DNA of 64,000 nucleotides from the NCBI RefSeq assembly GCF_000238295.3, contig NZ_AHCD03000044.1, forward strand, positions 1,240,001 through 1,304,000, in the 5' to 3' direction. A model generated the notes under the pieces. The model made no database searches. It was given only the letters and a program-made list of their open reading frames with translations, and was not told where the DNA came from. Below are positions 28,472 through 37,209 of the stretch, piece after piece (within the stretch, counting starts at the first letter, position 1; each line of letters starts with the position of its first letter). The translations under genes and the position numbers were made by a program. Source of the DNA: Pseudoalteromonas rubra. Its GTDB lineage: Bacteria > Pseudomonadota > Gammaproteobacteria > Enterobacterales > Alteromonadaceae.

Positions 28472-28500
28472 ATTTAAAGGCTTATATGCGGCAGTGTCAA
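28472..28500 (-). promoter_or_regulatory. sigma-70 type promoter of the ilvIH operon
   Basis: On the minus strand a perfect -35 TTGACA (28500-28495) is followed after exactly 17 bases by TTAAAT (28477-28472), a four-of-six match to TATAAT. The expected start site near 28465 puts the leader-peptide ATG (28433) about 30 bases into the transcript. Confidence 0.75.
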
Positions 28501-28687
28501 GGCTCAAAGATAAACAAAGTGCATTAATCTGCCTTTTTGGTGTTTTAAATATTGAAATGTAGTATTTCATTGTGTTTATTTGTGGTTTGGGTGAATAATT
28601 AATGCGTTTTTTGGTGGCTGTACGAGGTTAGAAATATCTTCTGCAACCTGCTACTATCGTGAACACAATCGCATTGGGTAAATCAGT

Positions 28688-31636
28688 ATGAAATTCAGTC
28701 TTTTAGTTCTTCTTTTTATCGTTGTTGCAGCGCCTGTATCAGCGTTACAGCTGGATCAACAGCAACTGCGGTTTTGGCTCGAAAAGCGCGAAGGAAGAGG
28801 TTTTTCTGATTATGAGGCCAGACAAAAAATTTCGGATTATCTGGATGGATTTCAAAGCCCAGTTTTGCGTGTCCCATTTAATGGCAAGCAATCGGCTAAA
28901 TCCGTGGCTTTGCGTGGTTATCAGGCTGTATCTTCAGAATCGATACAAGGGGCAAAAATCCTGGCTATTCTGGTCGATTTTCCTGATTTGCTCAATGATG
29001 ATAATCGTCTGGAGCAGGGTGACTCGGACATGTTCTACGCTCAGTATCCGAGTAGTCATTACAGGCAGCTCATTTTCTCAGGTCAGGGGTTTAGTGGGCC
29101 TGACGGACAGCTATTAACCAGTGCCCATCAGTATTATCAGCAAGCCTCCGGGGGAAGTTTTGCACTGTCAGGAGACGTCTTTGGCTGGATCACGGCAGCC
29201 AAGAATGCGAGCTATTACGGACAAAGAGTGGGAGCCCGGCGTGATAGCAGGGTGGCTGAATTGATTAAAGAAGCAGTTGAGTCGGCAGTTGAACGTTATG
29301 GCATTAACCTCAGTGACTATGATTTAACGGATTTAAGTGATCGTGATGGTGATGGAATTGTGAATGAGCCTGATGGCGTTGTTGATCACATCATGGTATT
29401 TCACTCCAGCATTGGAGAGGAAGCGGGTGGCGGAGTGTTGGGCACTGACGCCATATGGTCCCATCGCTTTGTGGTTGCAGAAGACGGTTATACCCCTGTC
29501 GCTATTGCAAATAGCGACATACGCATCCACAACTACACTGTTAATCCGCTTGATGCGAGTATGGGTGTAGTAGTGCATGAGTTTGGTCATGAACTTGGGC
29601 TCATAGACGAGTATGACCTCAACAGCAGTGCGATTGGCGAACCTGTGGCCAATTGGTCGGTAATGTCCAGTGGTAACTGGTTAGGGTCGTTACGCGGCTC
29701 ACAACCTGTTTCATTCTCTCCTCGTAACCTGGAAAGGTTGCAGCAAAAGTTTGGCGGAACCTGGGTTAATCAAACTCAGTTACAGCTATCACAGTTAATC
29801 CAGGGCCACCAGGCCAGCATCAGTCATGTTGGTGAATATACGGGTGAAACCGATCAGCTCAAAGTCATATTGCCAGCCAGTTTTGAGTATATTGGCGAAC
29901 CTATATCCGGACAATATCAGTATTATTCCGGTCAGGGGAACGATAAGTTAAACACCGCCAGCATGACGCTCACATTACCTGCATCAGCAGATCTGTCACT
30001 GACAATGCTTGCTCGTTTTGATATGGAGAGTGGCTATGATTTCTTTCAGGTAAAGGCCAACCAGGCACCGCTTGTGGGCAATTATACTAAAGCGCAGCAT
30101 CCGATTTATCCGACTGTGACCCACTATATTGATGGCCACAGCGGACAAGTAACGGGTGGCACGGATGGCAGTGAAGTAATTGAATTAAGTTATTCACTCG
30201 CAGCATATGCCGGTCAGACAGTAACTCTGGAATTTCTTTACCAAACCGACAGTGTCGAATATGGCTTTGGTATATTGCTGGATGATATCTCAGTCGTAGA
30301 TGGTGAAAACACCATCGCGCTGGCAGATGCGGAGTCATCAGAGCAGTTGTCTGTAAACGGTTTTAACAGAATTGGCCGCTATCGCGAAGGGTTAGGGCAG
30401 GCTTATTATCTGCAACTCAGGTCTCATCTGGGGATTGATGCTGGCTTACAAGGTGCCAGCTATGCACCAGGGGTACTTGTGTGGTACGCCAATGAAAATA
30501 TTGAAAATAACTCGGTTTCTTTGCGCCCAGGTGAAGGTAAAATTCTGGTCGTTGATAATGATCAGCAGATCATACCTGGTGCGAATGGCTTTAGCCCAGC
30601 AGCCACCCGGATCCAGTTAAGAGACGCAACACTGAGGTTACAGGATCAGCCCGCAGGGCTTGGTGACACGCAGTTGCAGGCCATCCCTGCGTTTAGTGAC
30701 AGCCAGGACTATAGCCATCCACAGCAACCGGTTTCCGGGGTTGTTTTACCGGAACATGGTGTAACAATTGAATTGCTCGAAGTGAGTGAGCAGTATCAGC
30801 AAGCACAGTTACAATTAACCGCCGCCACGGAGCCTAAGATTGTTGCCAGGACAGAGGGGCTGAAAGTGAACTTTTCTGTCTCCGGGTTGCCTTTGGACAC
30901 CTTAGATACATATGAATGGCAATTTGGTGACGGTAACAGCAGTCAGTTCCTTACAGCGGCGCATCAATACAGTAGCGAAGGGGTCTATACGGTTGTATTT
31001 ACCCAAACAAATGCGGCTGGCGAAGTCCGCTCTGTTAATCAGCAAGTGACCCTGGCGGCTGCGCTGGAACTACTCGATACTGACATCACTGACGATAATG
31101 GAAACATTTTGGCCAGTGTGTCCTATCGTGGTGGAGTATCACCTGTGGCAATTCGCTGGGATCTCGGCGACGGTACACTGTTGAATGGTGCAGAGATCCA
31201 GCATCAGTATGAGCTGTCAGGCCGCTACCGGATAGTGGTATCGCTGGAGGATGCCAATGGCAGCATAGTAAGTGAATCAATAGACACAAGCGTTACAGTC
31301 CCCCTGATTGGAGAGATTAACGTATCACAAAGTGGCTTAACCGCCAGCTACAGCGTTTCAATCCGTGGTGGGTCAGGTAATTATTCAGTGAACTGGACGT
31401 TTGGAGATGGTCAGGAAGGTATAGGTGGGGTTATTAGTCACACTTATCAGAATGCAGGTAGTTATCAGGTGAGCGCGACAGTAACGGATCTTGATGACAG
31501 CCAACAAATAACGGTAACAGCAGATGCAACGCTTTCCATTGCGACCAAAGGAGAACAGGAAAGTGGTGCGGGCAGTTTGTTGTGGCTAAGTGTGTTATTA
31601 ATGATGGTGATTCAGATAAGAAAACGCCCTGCTTAA
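28688..31636 (+). CDS. secreted M6-type metallopeptidase with PKD repeats and C-terminal sorting helix
   Basis: A 982-residue exported zinc protease related to immune inhibitor A. MKFSLLVLLFIVVAAPVSA is a signal peptide. The active site is HEFGHELGLIDEYD with zinc ligands H297 and H301, catalytic E298 and D307. A beta-rich region follows, then three PKD-like repeats, marked by YEWQFGDG (about 745), IRWDLGDG (about 823) and VNWTFGDG (about 902). The extreme C-terminus reads SGAGSLLWLSVLLMMV followed by basic residues RKRPA. That small-residue, hydrophobic, basic pattern resembles the GlyGly-CTERM signal processed by rhombosortase, but with Gly-Ala-Gly. The likely role is extracellular protein digestion; PKD repeats often bind polymeric substrates. 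It stands alone, upstream of a converging gene. Confidence 0.88.
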   Translation: MKFSLLVLLFIVVAAPVSALQLDQQQLRFWLEKREGRGFSDYEARQKISDYLDGFQSPVLRVPFNGKQSAKSVALRGYQAVSSESIQGAKILAILVDFPDLLNDDNRLEQGDSDMFYAQYPSSHYRQLIFSGQGFSGPDGQLLTSAHQYYQQASGGSFALSGDVFGWITAAKNASYYGQRVGARRDSRVAELIKEAVESAVERYGINLSDYDLTDLSDRDGDGIVNEPDGVVDHIMVFHSSIGEEAGGGVLGTDAIWSHRFVVAEDGYTPVAIANSDIRIHNYTVNPLDASMGVVVHEFGHELGLIDEYDLNSSAIGEPVANWSVMSSGNWLGSLRGSQPVSFSPRNLERLQQKFGGTWVNQTQLQLSQLIQGHQASISHVGEYTGETDQLKVILPASFEYIGEPISGQYQYYSGQGNDKLNTASMTLTLPASADLSLTMLARFDMESGYDFFQVKANQAPLVGNYTKAQHPIYPTVTHYIDGHSGQVTGGTDGSEVIELSYSLAAYAGQTVTLEFLYQTDSVEYGFGILLDDISVVDGENTIALADAESSEQLSVNGFNRIGRYREGLGQAYYLQLRSHLGIDAGLQGASYAPGVLVWYANENIENNSVSLRPGEGKILVVDNDQQIIPGANGFSPAATRIQLRDATLRLQDQPAGLGDTQLQAIPAFSDSQDYSHPQQPVSGVVLPEHGVTIELLEVSEQYQQAQLQLTAATEPKIVARTEGLKVNFSVSGLPLDTLDTYEWQFGDGNSSQFLTAAHQYSSEGVYTVVFTQTNAAGEVRSVNQQVTLAAALELLDTDITDDNGNILASVSYRGGVSPVAIRWDLGDGTLLNGAEIQHQYELSGRYRIVVSLEDANGSIVSESIDTSVTVPLIGEINVSQSGLTASYSVSIRGGSGNYSVNWTFGDGQEGIGGVISHTYQNAGSYQVSATVTDLDDSQQITVTADATLSIATKGEQESGAGSLLWLSVLLMMVIQIRKRPA

Positions 31637-31648
31637 GCTGGGCGTTGG
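31612..31648 (-). terminator. terminator hairpin for the isocitrate dehydrogenase gene
   Basis: AACGCCC at 31623-31629 pairs with GGGCGTT at 31640-31646 around an inner palindrome GCTTAAGC. Read on the minus strand it is followed by TTTTCTTATC, which suits termination of the minus-strand gene. The hairpin overlaps the stop codon of the converging metallopeptidase gene. Confidence 0.75.
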
Positions 31649-31668
31649 TTGTTACTTTCGCAGAGCGG

Positions 31669-32676
31669 TTACAGGCGCTCGATAACTGCTTGTGTGAAGT
31701 CAGTTGTGCCGTGGTTGCCACCCAGGTCACGTGTTGTACGATCACCAGATTTGATAACGTCAGCCACTGCATTGCGGATTTTGTCTGCAGTTTCGCCCAT
31801 ATCAAGGTATTCAAGCATTTGAATTGAAGCCAGAATAACCGAAGTCGGGTTAGCCAGGTTTTTACCTGCGATGTCTGGTGCACTACCGTGTACCGCTTCG
31901 AAGATCGCTGCGTTTTCACCAATGTTTGCACCTGGCGCCATGCCCAGGCCGCCAACGAGACCTGCACACAGGTCAGAAATGATGTCACCAAACAGGTTGG
32001 TAGTTACAACAACGTCAAACTCTTCAGGCGTCATGACCAGTTTCATACAGGTTGCATCAACGATCATTTCAGCTGATTCGATGTCAGGGAAGCGCTCACC
32101 TACTTCACGTGCAACTTTTAGGAATAAGCCTGATGTTGATTTCAGGATATTGGCTTTGTGAACCGCAGTAACTTTTTTGCGGCCTTCACGTTGTGCAAGC
32201 TCATAAGCAAAGGTGACAATCTTTTCAGCGCCTTCACGAGTGATTTTAGACATTGCCTCGGCTTCGCTGCCATCTTCAGACACAACCTGACCAAGGCCTG
32301 AGTACATGCCCTGAGTGTTTTCACGTACAGTGATAATGTCGATGTCATCGTAGCGAGCTTTGGTGCCTTCAAATGATTTTACCGGGCGAACATTGGCATA
32401 CAGACCAAAGTGCTTACGCAGTGTTACATTGATAGAAGTAAACCCTTCGCCTACTGGTGTTGTAAGCGGTCCCTTAAGCGTAATTTTGTTGCGCTCAATG
32501 GCGTCTAGCGTTTCAGGAGGCAGCAGCTCACCCGTTTTTTCCAGTGCTGCAAGTCCTGCGTCAACGTACTCGTAGTCGAATTCGCAGCCTGCTGCATTTA
32601 AAATTTCAATTGCCGAGTCGATGATGCTTGGACCGATGCCGTCGCCACGGATCACCGTGATAGTTTGCTTAGCCAT
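31669..32676 (-). CDS. isocitrate dehydrogenase, probably NAD-dependent
   Basis: A 335-residue member of the isocitrate/isopropylmalate dehydrogenase family that oxidatively decarboxylates isocitrate to 2-oxoglutarate. Conserved elements include ITVIRGDGIGPSIIDSAIEI, ITLKGPLTTPVGEGFTSINV with the substrate-binding Ser/Asn, NVRPVKSFEG, TVRENTQGMYSG and the metal-binding NLFGDIISDLCAGLVGGLGM. FEAVHGSAPDIAGKNLANPT is the nucleotide-binding loop. The short length and the loop are those of NAD-type enzymes rather than the 416-residue E. coli Icd; cofactor preference is inferred. The ATG has AAGGA eight bases upstream, and a terminator follows. Confidence 0.87.
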   Translation of the reverse strand: MAKQTITVIRGDGIGPSIIDSAIEILNAAGCEFDYEYVDAGLAALEKTGELLPPETLDAIERNKITLKGPLTTPVGEGFTSINVTLRKHFGLYANVRPVKSFEGTKARYDDIDIITVRENTQGMYSGLGQVVSEDGSEAEAMSKITREGAEKIVTFAYELAQREGRKKVTAVHKANILKSTSGLFLKVAREVGERFPDIESAEMIVDATCMKLVMTPEEFDVVVTTNLFGDIISDLCAGLVGGLGMAPGANIGENAAIFEAVHGSAPDIAGKNLANPTSVILASIQMLEYLDMGETADKIRNAVADVIKSGDRTTRDLGGNHGTTDFTQAVIERL

Positions 32677-32876
32677 TTATGTTTCCTTTATCAAAAGTAA
32701 AATCACTGCTCAAAACAGATCTAACTAAGTTTAGTAGACCCGTTCTCGTGATGTTGGTTCGCTTGAAAATTTAAGCGCGTTTTATAGCAATTTATTCATT
32801 TATATTCCAGTCAGGAATGAATAAAAGGCATAAATTAAATGAATAGTGGGAATGCATGACATTTATCGCGTAAATA
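32677..32876 (-). promoter_or_regulatory. upstream region of the isocitrate dehydrogenase gene with repeated TGAAT/ATTCA motifs
   Basis: This 200-base gap is A/T-rich and holds repeated pentamers on both strands between about 32788 and 32850 (TATTCATTTATATTCC, then GAATGAATAAAAGG and ATTAAATGAATAG). Such spaced TGAAT/ATTCA half-sites resemble ArgR-type operators, but I cannot assign a regulator. A short palindrome ATTTATCGCGTAAAT at 32860-32874 sits by the stop of the upstream gene. Confidence 0.3.
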
Positions 32877-34562
32877 TCACTCAATTAAATTATATAAACC
32901 AAGAGATTGCAGGTGCGCCAGCAAGGCGTTCAAATCAGGCCATTGGTGTACTTTGGCTTGCTCGTCTAATAGCTGGCGTTGCCAGGCTGATGTTTCGAAG
33001 TTGGCATCACAGATCCTCAGTGTCAGCACCTTGACAGCAGCAAAGGTCAAAGATAATCCCTTCAATTTAGATTTTTTGTCAAGCTCTGACTGCTCAAATG
33101 CGCGATGGGCTTCACTATTGGCAAAGTGAGTGTGAAAGTACTGCTTGAAGGCTTCTTCATCATATCCGGCAAAGCCGTATAGATGTGCAAGGGAAACCGG
33201 ATGGGGGTTGGTGTTACATTCACTGGCATGCACGAATCGCTTTATATCAACACTATGTTGCTTGAGCATAAATGCAATGGCCGCGCTGACTGGTGACAGA
33301 ATGTGCTCATAGTGATGACCATAGTTTTGCTGGATCAGTGCGGCCAGCACCTGAGCAAACAATTGATACTTGTGCCAGATGTCTTTTGCAAAAGGGTGTT
33401 TGAGTTGCACAATCAATTGCTCGACCAGCACCCGCTGACATAACAGTGCTGCGGCATCAAGGCCAACCATAGTAAGACAATGACGCAGATTAGCCCCTTT
33501 TTGTGCCTCGCGGTTGTACAGTCTGGCGGCTTGAGACAAAGCAGTTTCAATTTCCGGAAATGGCGCTATCGTTTTTTCTATTGCTCTGAAGCTGCTAAAA
33601 TTCTCACCACCCAACTGTTCAACCACATGCAACGCCTCTGTCATTTGATCTGACGCGGTCGCAAGCGGCTGCGGGGGAATACGGGACCACACCCGGTATA
33701 GCAATTGTGTATCTGATACCCGAAACGCATGATAGCGTTGCTGGTGCCGTCTTTGCGTTTTTATTAAACGGGTAATCTTACCCGACTGTATAACAGCAAG
33801 GATTGCATGTTTGTCTTCTTCACTGAGTAACAGCGTCTGATGGTCATCATGGCGTTGTATGGCACCTGCCGGGTAGGTAGCAAATTGTCTGGCTAGCAAC
33901 TGTAAGCTGGTTTGCACAAAGGTATCGGTATTATTTAGGTATAGCTGTTTAATAATAGTGGGTAGCGAAGCGCGCTGGTTCTTTTTCATTAGTGCAACGG
34001 CAGCCTGAGTTGCAATAGCAACTAATAAAGTCACATTGTCATACAGTGGCGTGGTGCTCTTACGACTAATTGATAGTTCATAATTGGAGAGCCGCGCGAG
34101 GATACGGGTAACCTGAGGCGACTTGAGCTGACCGGTACCGAGCACTTTTACTGCTAATTGATGGCGCAGCCTGAGCTTTTTTGATTCTACTTGTGATAAA
34201 GGGCTATCCGCTGCCACTTTGTCATATTCACGGCTGGCACACAGCACACTGGCAAAGCTTGCCGACAAAAGTTCATGAATAATTTGCTCTGTATAACCGT
34301 GCGCATAACCGAGCATACAGAGTAATATAGATTGTTTCACCAGCACGTTGGTCGAGTGACGATAGGGCGTTGCAATTAAATGCAGGTGAGCGTGCAGGGC
34401 GTTTGGTGCCTGGCGGTACAGGCGGGTGTATTGTTCTGCTAACTGGGTCAGGGTCACATCAATGTGAGGCCAGCTGTCTTTGTCGTAATATAGCGATAAC
34501 ACTGACTCAGATTGAGTCAGGAGTTTGTGAAGTTGTCTTGCGATGTCTTCATTGACTGTCAT
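32877..34562 (-). CDS. uncharacterised 561-residue protein with an HDOD-like C-terminal half
   Basis: I do not recognise this protein securely. It is soluble and mostly alpha-helical, with no signal peptide or membrane helix. Residues about 320-470 (FSSFRAIEKTIAPFPEIETA, LRHCLTMVGLDAAALLCQRV, then LWHKY-like IWHKYQLFAQ) have the spacing and motif style of HDOD domains. The N-terminal half (CMLGYAHGYTEQIIHELLSA, then LRHQLAVKVLGTGQLKSPQV) vaguely recalls an HD-GYP fold with the metal-binding residues lost. It is the last gene of an operon begun by a diguanylate cyclase and starts in an ATGA overlap with the DUF3192 gene. A signalling or scaffold role is inference from fold resemblance and context. 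Confidence 0.6.
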   Translation of the reverse strand: MTVNEDIARQLHKLLTQSESVLSLYYDKDSWPHIDVTLTQLAEQYTRLYRQAPNALHAHLHLIATPYRHSTNVLVKQSILLCMLGYAHGYTEQIIHELLSASFASVLCASREYDKVAADSPLSQVESKKLRLRHQLAVKVLGTGQLKSPQVTRILARLSNYELSISRKSTTPLYDNVTLLVAIATQAAVALMKKNQRASLPTIIKQLYLNNTDTFVQTSLQLLARQFATYPAGAIQRHDDHQTLLLSEEDKHAILAVIQSGKITRLIKTQRRHQQRYHAFRVSDTQLLYRVWSRIPPQPLATASDQMTEALHVVEQLGGENFSSFRAIEKTIAPFPEIETALSQAARLYNREAQKGANLRHCLTMVGLDAAALLCQRVLVEQLIVQLKHPFAKDIWHKYQLFAQVLAALIQQNYGHHYEHILSPVSAAIAFMLKQHSVDIKRFVHASECNTNPHPVSLAHLYGFAGYDEEAFKQYFHTHFANSEAHRAFEQSELDKKSKLKGLSLTFAAVKVLTLRICDANFETSAWQRQLLDEQAKVHQWPDLNALLAHLQSLGLYNLIE

Positions 34563-34945
34563 TCAAAAGCCTTGTCGTACGCTACGATCGCGCCAGCTCC
34601 CCAGAGCGTTAGTTTACCATTTTCAAACAGCAGGCCAGTACATTCGTCTTGCGTGGTGATCCCATCCGGTTTTACCAACTGCGTTCTGTAAAACACTATC
34701 TGCACCACTCGTTCACCTTCTGACTTTACATAAGTCAGGTCAGGGCTGCCGAGAGTTTCTAATACCTCGTCGAGATCGACAATCATGTCGGGTTTTAGCT
34801 TGCTGATATAACGTTTGTTAAAGGCTTCCCGATCCTGCCAGATCATGGCTTGCGGGTCATCTTTATAGAAATTAATGACCAGGTACACTATGACCCCGTA
34901 TACGGCGAGGCCAAGAAAAACGTATTGTAAAACCTTTTTAATCAT
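34559..34945 (-). CDS. DUF3192 family small membrane-anchored protein
   Basis: A 128-residue protein with one N-terminal membrane helix (VLQYVFLGLAVYGVIVYLVI) followed by a soluble part that matches DUF3192: DREAFNKRYISKLKPDMIVD, then VLETLGSPDLTYVKSEGERV and YRTQLVKPDGITTQDECTGL. The soluble part resembles SmpA/BamE-like small periplasmic folds. The frame is open from 34996, but the ATG at 34945 gives the expected short N-terminus before the helix. It lies between xni and the HDOD-like gene, overlapping the latter by four bases. Its function is unknown. Confidence 0.8.
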   Translation of the reverse strand: MIKKVLQYVFLGLAVYGVIVYLVINFYKDDPQAMIWQDREAFNKRYISKLKPDMIVDLDEVLETLGSPDLTYVKSEGERVVQIVFYRTQLVKPDGITTQDECTGLLFENGKLTLWGAGAIVAYDKAFE

Positions 34946-35002
34946 TGAAATACACCAAAAACTCCCAAAGCTAGCGTAACGGAAGCGTTGCAACACAACA
35001 AG

Positions 35003-35782
35003 CTATTTGCGCTCAATAACCCGGAGTTGACTTAAATTAAAGCCGAGATTGATGTCAGTTTGTAGTGAAACGAGCGTTTTGCTTAAAATAAAGTTATCCA
35101 AATCCTGTTCCAGTTTGCGTCGTGTCGCAGGTGCAAGCGTTGGGGCATTGAGTGCATGTTCAACCTGACCAAACTCTGAGATTAGTTCTATGGCCGTCTT
35201 CTTCCCGATCCCTTTTACGCCGGGGATATCATTGGTTTTATCGCCCATTAATGCCCACAGTTCGGTCAATGCGTTATACGGAACAGAGAATTTCTCTAAG
35301 ATCTCATTGTGATCAAAGTAAGATTTTGAAAAGTAGTTATAAATTTCTATCTTTTCCGAACTCAGAGGGAGAAAGCCTTTATCTGTCGACACAATAACAG
35401 AATGCACCTTGTTGTGACTGGCCTTGCTCGCTAAAGTGGCAATGATGTCATCTGCTTCATCCTGCTCGGGGAAAAAAGCGGTGACACCGCACTCTTTAAA
35501 CCCCTCAGCAATCAGAGCAAGGTTTTGTTTAAGTGGCTCTGGCATGGGTTTTCTGCTGTGCTTGTAATTTGCATAATAATGATAGCGCCAGCTGCGCTCA
35601 CCATCAAAAACCGCAATTGCGTGGGTTGGCTCAATGCGTTTGATGAGCTTTTTACAGGCGTTATGGACGCGCGCCTTGCATGATTGCATGACTTGCTTTT
35701 CACTTACGCCCTGTTGATCGACATCAACTGCATAAATTCGACGGATTAGGTTTAGCGCATCAATAAGAAGTAATTTTGCCAT
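35003..35782 (-). CDS. xni: flap endonuclease Xni (exonuclease IX)
   Basis: A 259-residue protein homologous to the 5'-nuclease domain of DNA polymerase I. KLLLIDALNLIRRIYAVDVD at the N-terminus, AVFDGERSWRYHYYANYKHS, DEADDIIATLASKA with the metal-binding acidic residues, and LMGDKTNDIPGVKGIGKKTA (the helix-hairpin-helix) are all present. Xni lacks the complete set of acidic residues of full flap nucleases and is thought to be a structure-binding flap endonuclease in DNA replication and repair. It follows ppnN by 69 bases in the operon, a gap that includes a nine-base-pair hairpin (35824-35846). E. coli xni also lies near ppnN. Confidence 0.92.
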   Translation of the reverse strand: MAKLLLIDALNLIRRIYAVDVDQQGVSEKQVMQSCKARVHNACKKLIKRIEPTHAIAVFDGERSWRYHYYANYKHSRKPMPEPLKQNLALIAEGFKECGVTAFFPEQDEADDIIATLASKASHNKVHSVIVSTDKGFLPLSSEKIEIYNYFSKSYFDHNEILEKFSVPYNALTELWALMGDKTNDIPGVKGIGKKTAIELISEFGQVEHALNAPTLAPATRRKLEQDLDNFILSKTLVSLQTDINLGFNLSQLRVIERK

Positions 35783-35823
35783 GAGTGTTGTTAGTGGTAT
35801 TTCATAGAGGTTAAGAGAGCGGT

Positions 35824-35846
35824 AGGGTAAGGCTGCACCTTACCCT
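35824..35846 (-). repeat. hairpin between ppnN and xni
   Basis: AGGGTAAGG at 35824-35832 and CCTTACCCT at 35838-35846 form a perfect nine-base-pair stem with a five-base loop. On the minus strand no T run follows, so it is more likely an RNA-stabilising or partial-attenuation element than a terminator. Confidence 0.5.
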
Positions 35847-35851
35847 GTTAG

Positions 35852-37195
35852 TTAAGCTTTGATTTCATAGCAGGGCACATAGGCACTGCCGGGTAATTTC
35901 ATTCTGCCTTGTGCAACAAATGCGCGTAGTAGTTTGTCCATGTCCGTCATCAAAGAGGCATCGCCGCTCAAGATATAAGGGCCTTGTTGCTTAATCGCTG
36001 TTATACCTTGCTCTTTGACGTTACCTGCTACAATACCAGAAAACGCTCTGCGCAAGTTGGCAGCCAGGTTCTGCTTTGGCTGATCCAGATGAAGATCTAA
36101 ATTCGCCATATTTTCGTGCGTTGGTTCGAATGGCTGCTGGAACTGGTCTTCAATTTTCAGAGTCCAGTTAAAATAATAGGCATCGCCTTCGTTTTTGCGG
36201 TAGTCGCGGACTTTTTCCATACTCTGGCTTAGCTTCTGCGCAACCAGTTCGGGTTGATCTACCAGCACTTCGAATTTACTCAGCGCTTCTTTGCCCAGAA
36301 TTTTTTCAATAAAATCACATAACTCGTCAAAATATGCTTTGGAAGAGCTTGGGCCGGTTAAAATGACCGGTAGCTGCTGCTTAGCATTGTCTGGGTGAAG
36401 CAAAATGCCAAGTAAATACAGCAGCTCCTCGGCTGTTCCTGCGCCACCTGGAAATATAATGATAGCATGGGCGCTTCTGATAAATGCTTCCAAACGCTTT
36501 TCAATATCCGGCAGGATCACCAATTCATTGACTATCGGGTTAGGCGGCTCTGCGGCAATAATACTGGGCTCCGTCAGGCCGAGATAGCGGTTACTGGTGA
36601 TCCGCTGTTTAGCGTGTCCTATTGTGGCACCTTTCATTGGGCCTTTCATGGCTCCAGGCCCACACCCTGTACATATATTTAAGCCTCGTAAGCCCAATTG
36701 GTAACCGACTTCTTTGGTGTATTTGTATTCTTCTTCATTGATTGAATGTCCGCCCCAACACACCACCATATTCGGGTCTGTATTCACCTCAAGTGCGTCT
36801 GCGTTACGCAGAATGTCAAACACCATATGTGTAATGGCTCTGGGGTCTGTGATCTGTTCTTCATGACGCTGGTAGATGAACAGAATGTCCCGGATAACCG
36901 AAAAAATATGTTCATGTATCCCGGCAATAATTTTTCCGTCAACAAATGCAGATTCCGGTGGGTTTGTTAGTTCTATCTTTATCCCACGTTCCCGGGCAAG
37001 TAGCTTGATATCAAAATCCTGATACTTGTTATAAATTTCATAGCTTGAGTCGGTATGACTGCCTACATTAAGTACTGCTAATACACAATTTCTAAATAGT
37101 CGGTATCTTTCTATGGTCGATGACTGTTGAAGCAGGTCAACTTCCAGTTTCGAGAGTAAATTAAGTACACCTGTTGGATTTAACTGTACATGCAT
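35852..37195 (-). CDS. ppnN: nucleotide 5'-monophosphate nucleosidase PpnN (YgdH)
   Basis: A LOG-family enzyme that splits purine and pyrimidine nucleoside monophosphates into base and ribose-5-phosphate; E. coli PpnN is activated by (p)ppGpp. The protein matches E. coli PpnN along its whole length: MVVCWGGHSINEEEYKYTKE, LNICTGCGPGAMKGPMKGAT, PDIEKRLEAFIRSAHAIIIF, then the LOG motif FPGGAGTAEELLYLLGILLH (about 255), and the conserved end MKLPGSAYVPCYE. The ATG at 37195 is chosen because AAGGAG lies seven bases upstream; a TTG at 37201 is two codons earlier. It follows the diguanylate cyclase stop with only a 14-base gap. Confidence 0.95.
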   Translation of the reverse strand: MHVQLNPTGVLNLLSKLEVDLLQQSSTIERYRLFRNCVLAVLNVGSHTDSSYEIYNKYQDFDIKLLARERGIKIELTNPPESAFVDGKIIAGIHEHIFSVIRDILFIYQRHEEQITDPRAITHMVFDILRNADALEVNTDPNMVVCWGGHSINEEEYKYTKEVGYQLGLRGLNICTGCGPGAMKGPMKGATIGHAKQRITSNRYLGLTEPSIIAAEPPNPIVNELVILPDIEKRLEAFIRSAHAIIIFPGGAGTAEELLYLLGILLHPDNAKQQLPVILTGPSSSKAYFDELCDFIEKILGKEALSKFEVLVDQPELVAQKLSQSMEKVRDYRKNEGDAYYFNWTLKIEDQFQQPFEPTHENMANLDLHLDQPKQNLAANLRRAFSGIVAGNVKEQGITAIKQQGPYILSGDASLMTDMDKLLRAFVAQGRMKLPGSAYVPCYEIKA

Positions 37196-37209
37196 AGGCA
37201 ATCTCCTTG

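Noticed and set aside
31434..31991. 185-codon minus-strand frame across the end of the metallopeptidase and isocitrate dehydrogenase genes
   Set aside because: It overlaps both real genes in another frame and has no recognisable protein features; the dehydrogenase frame matches its family up to its stop.
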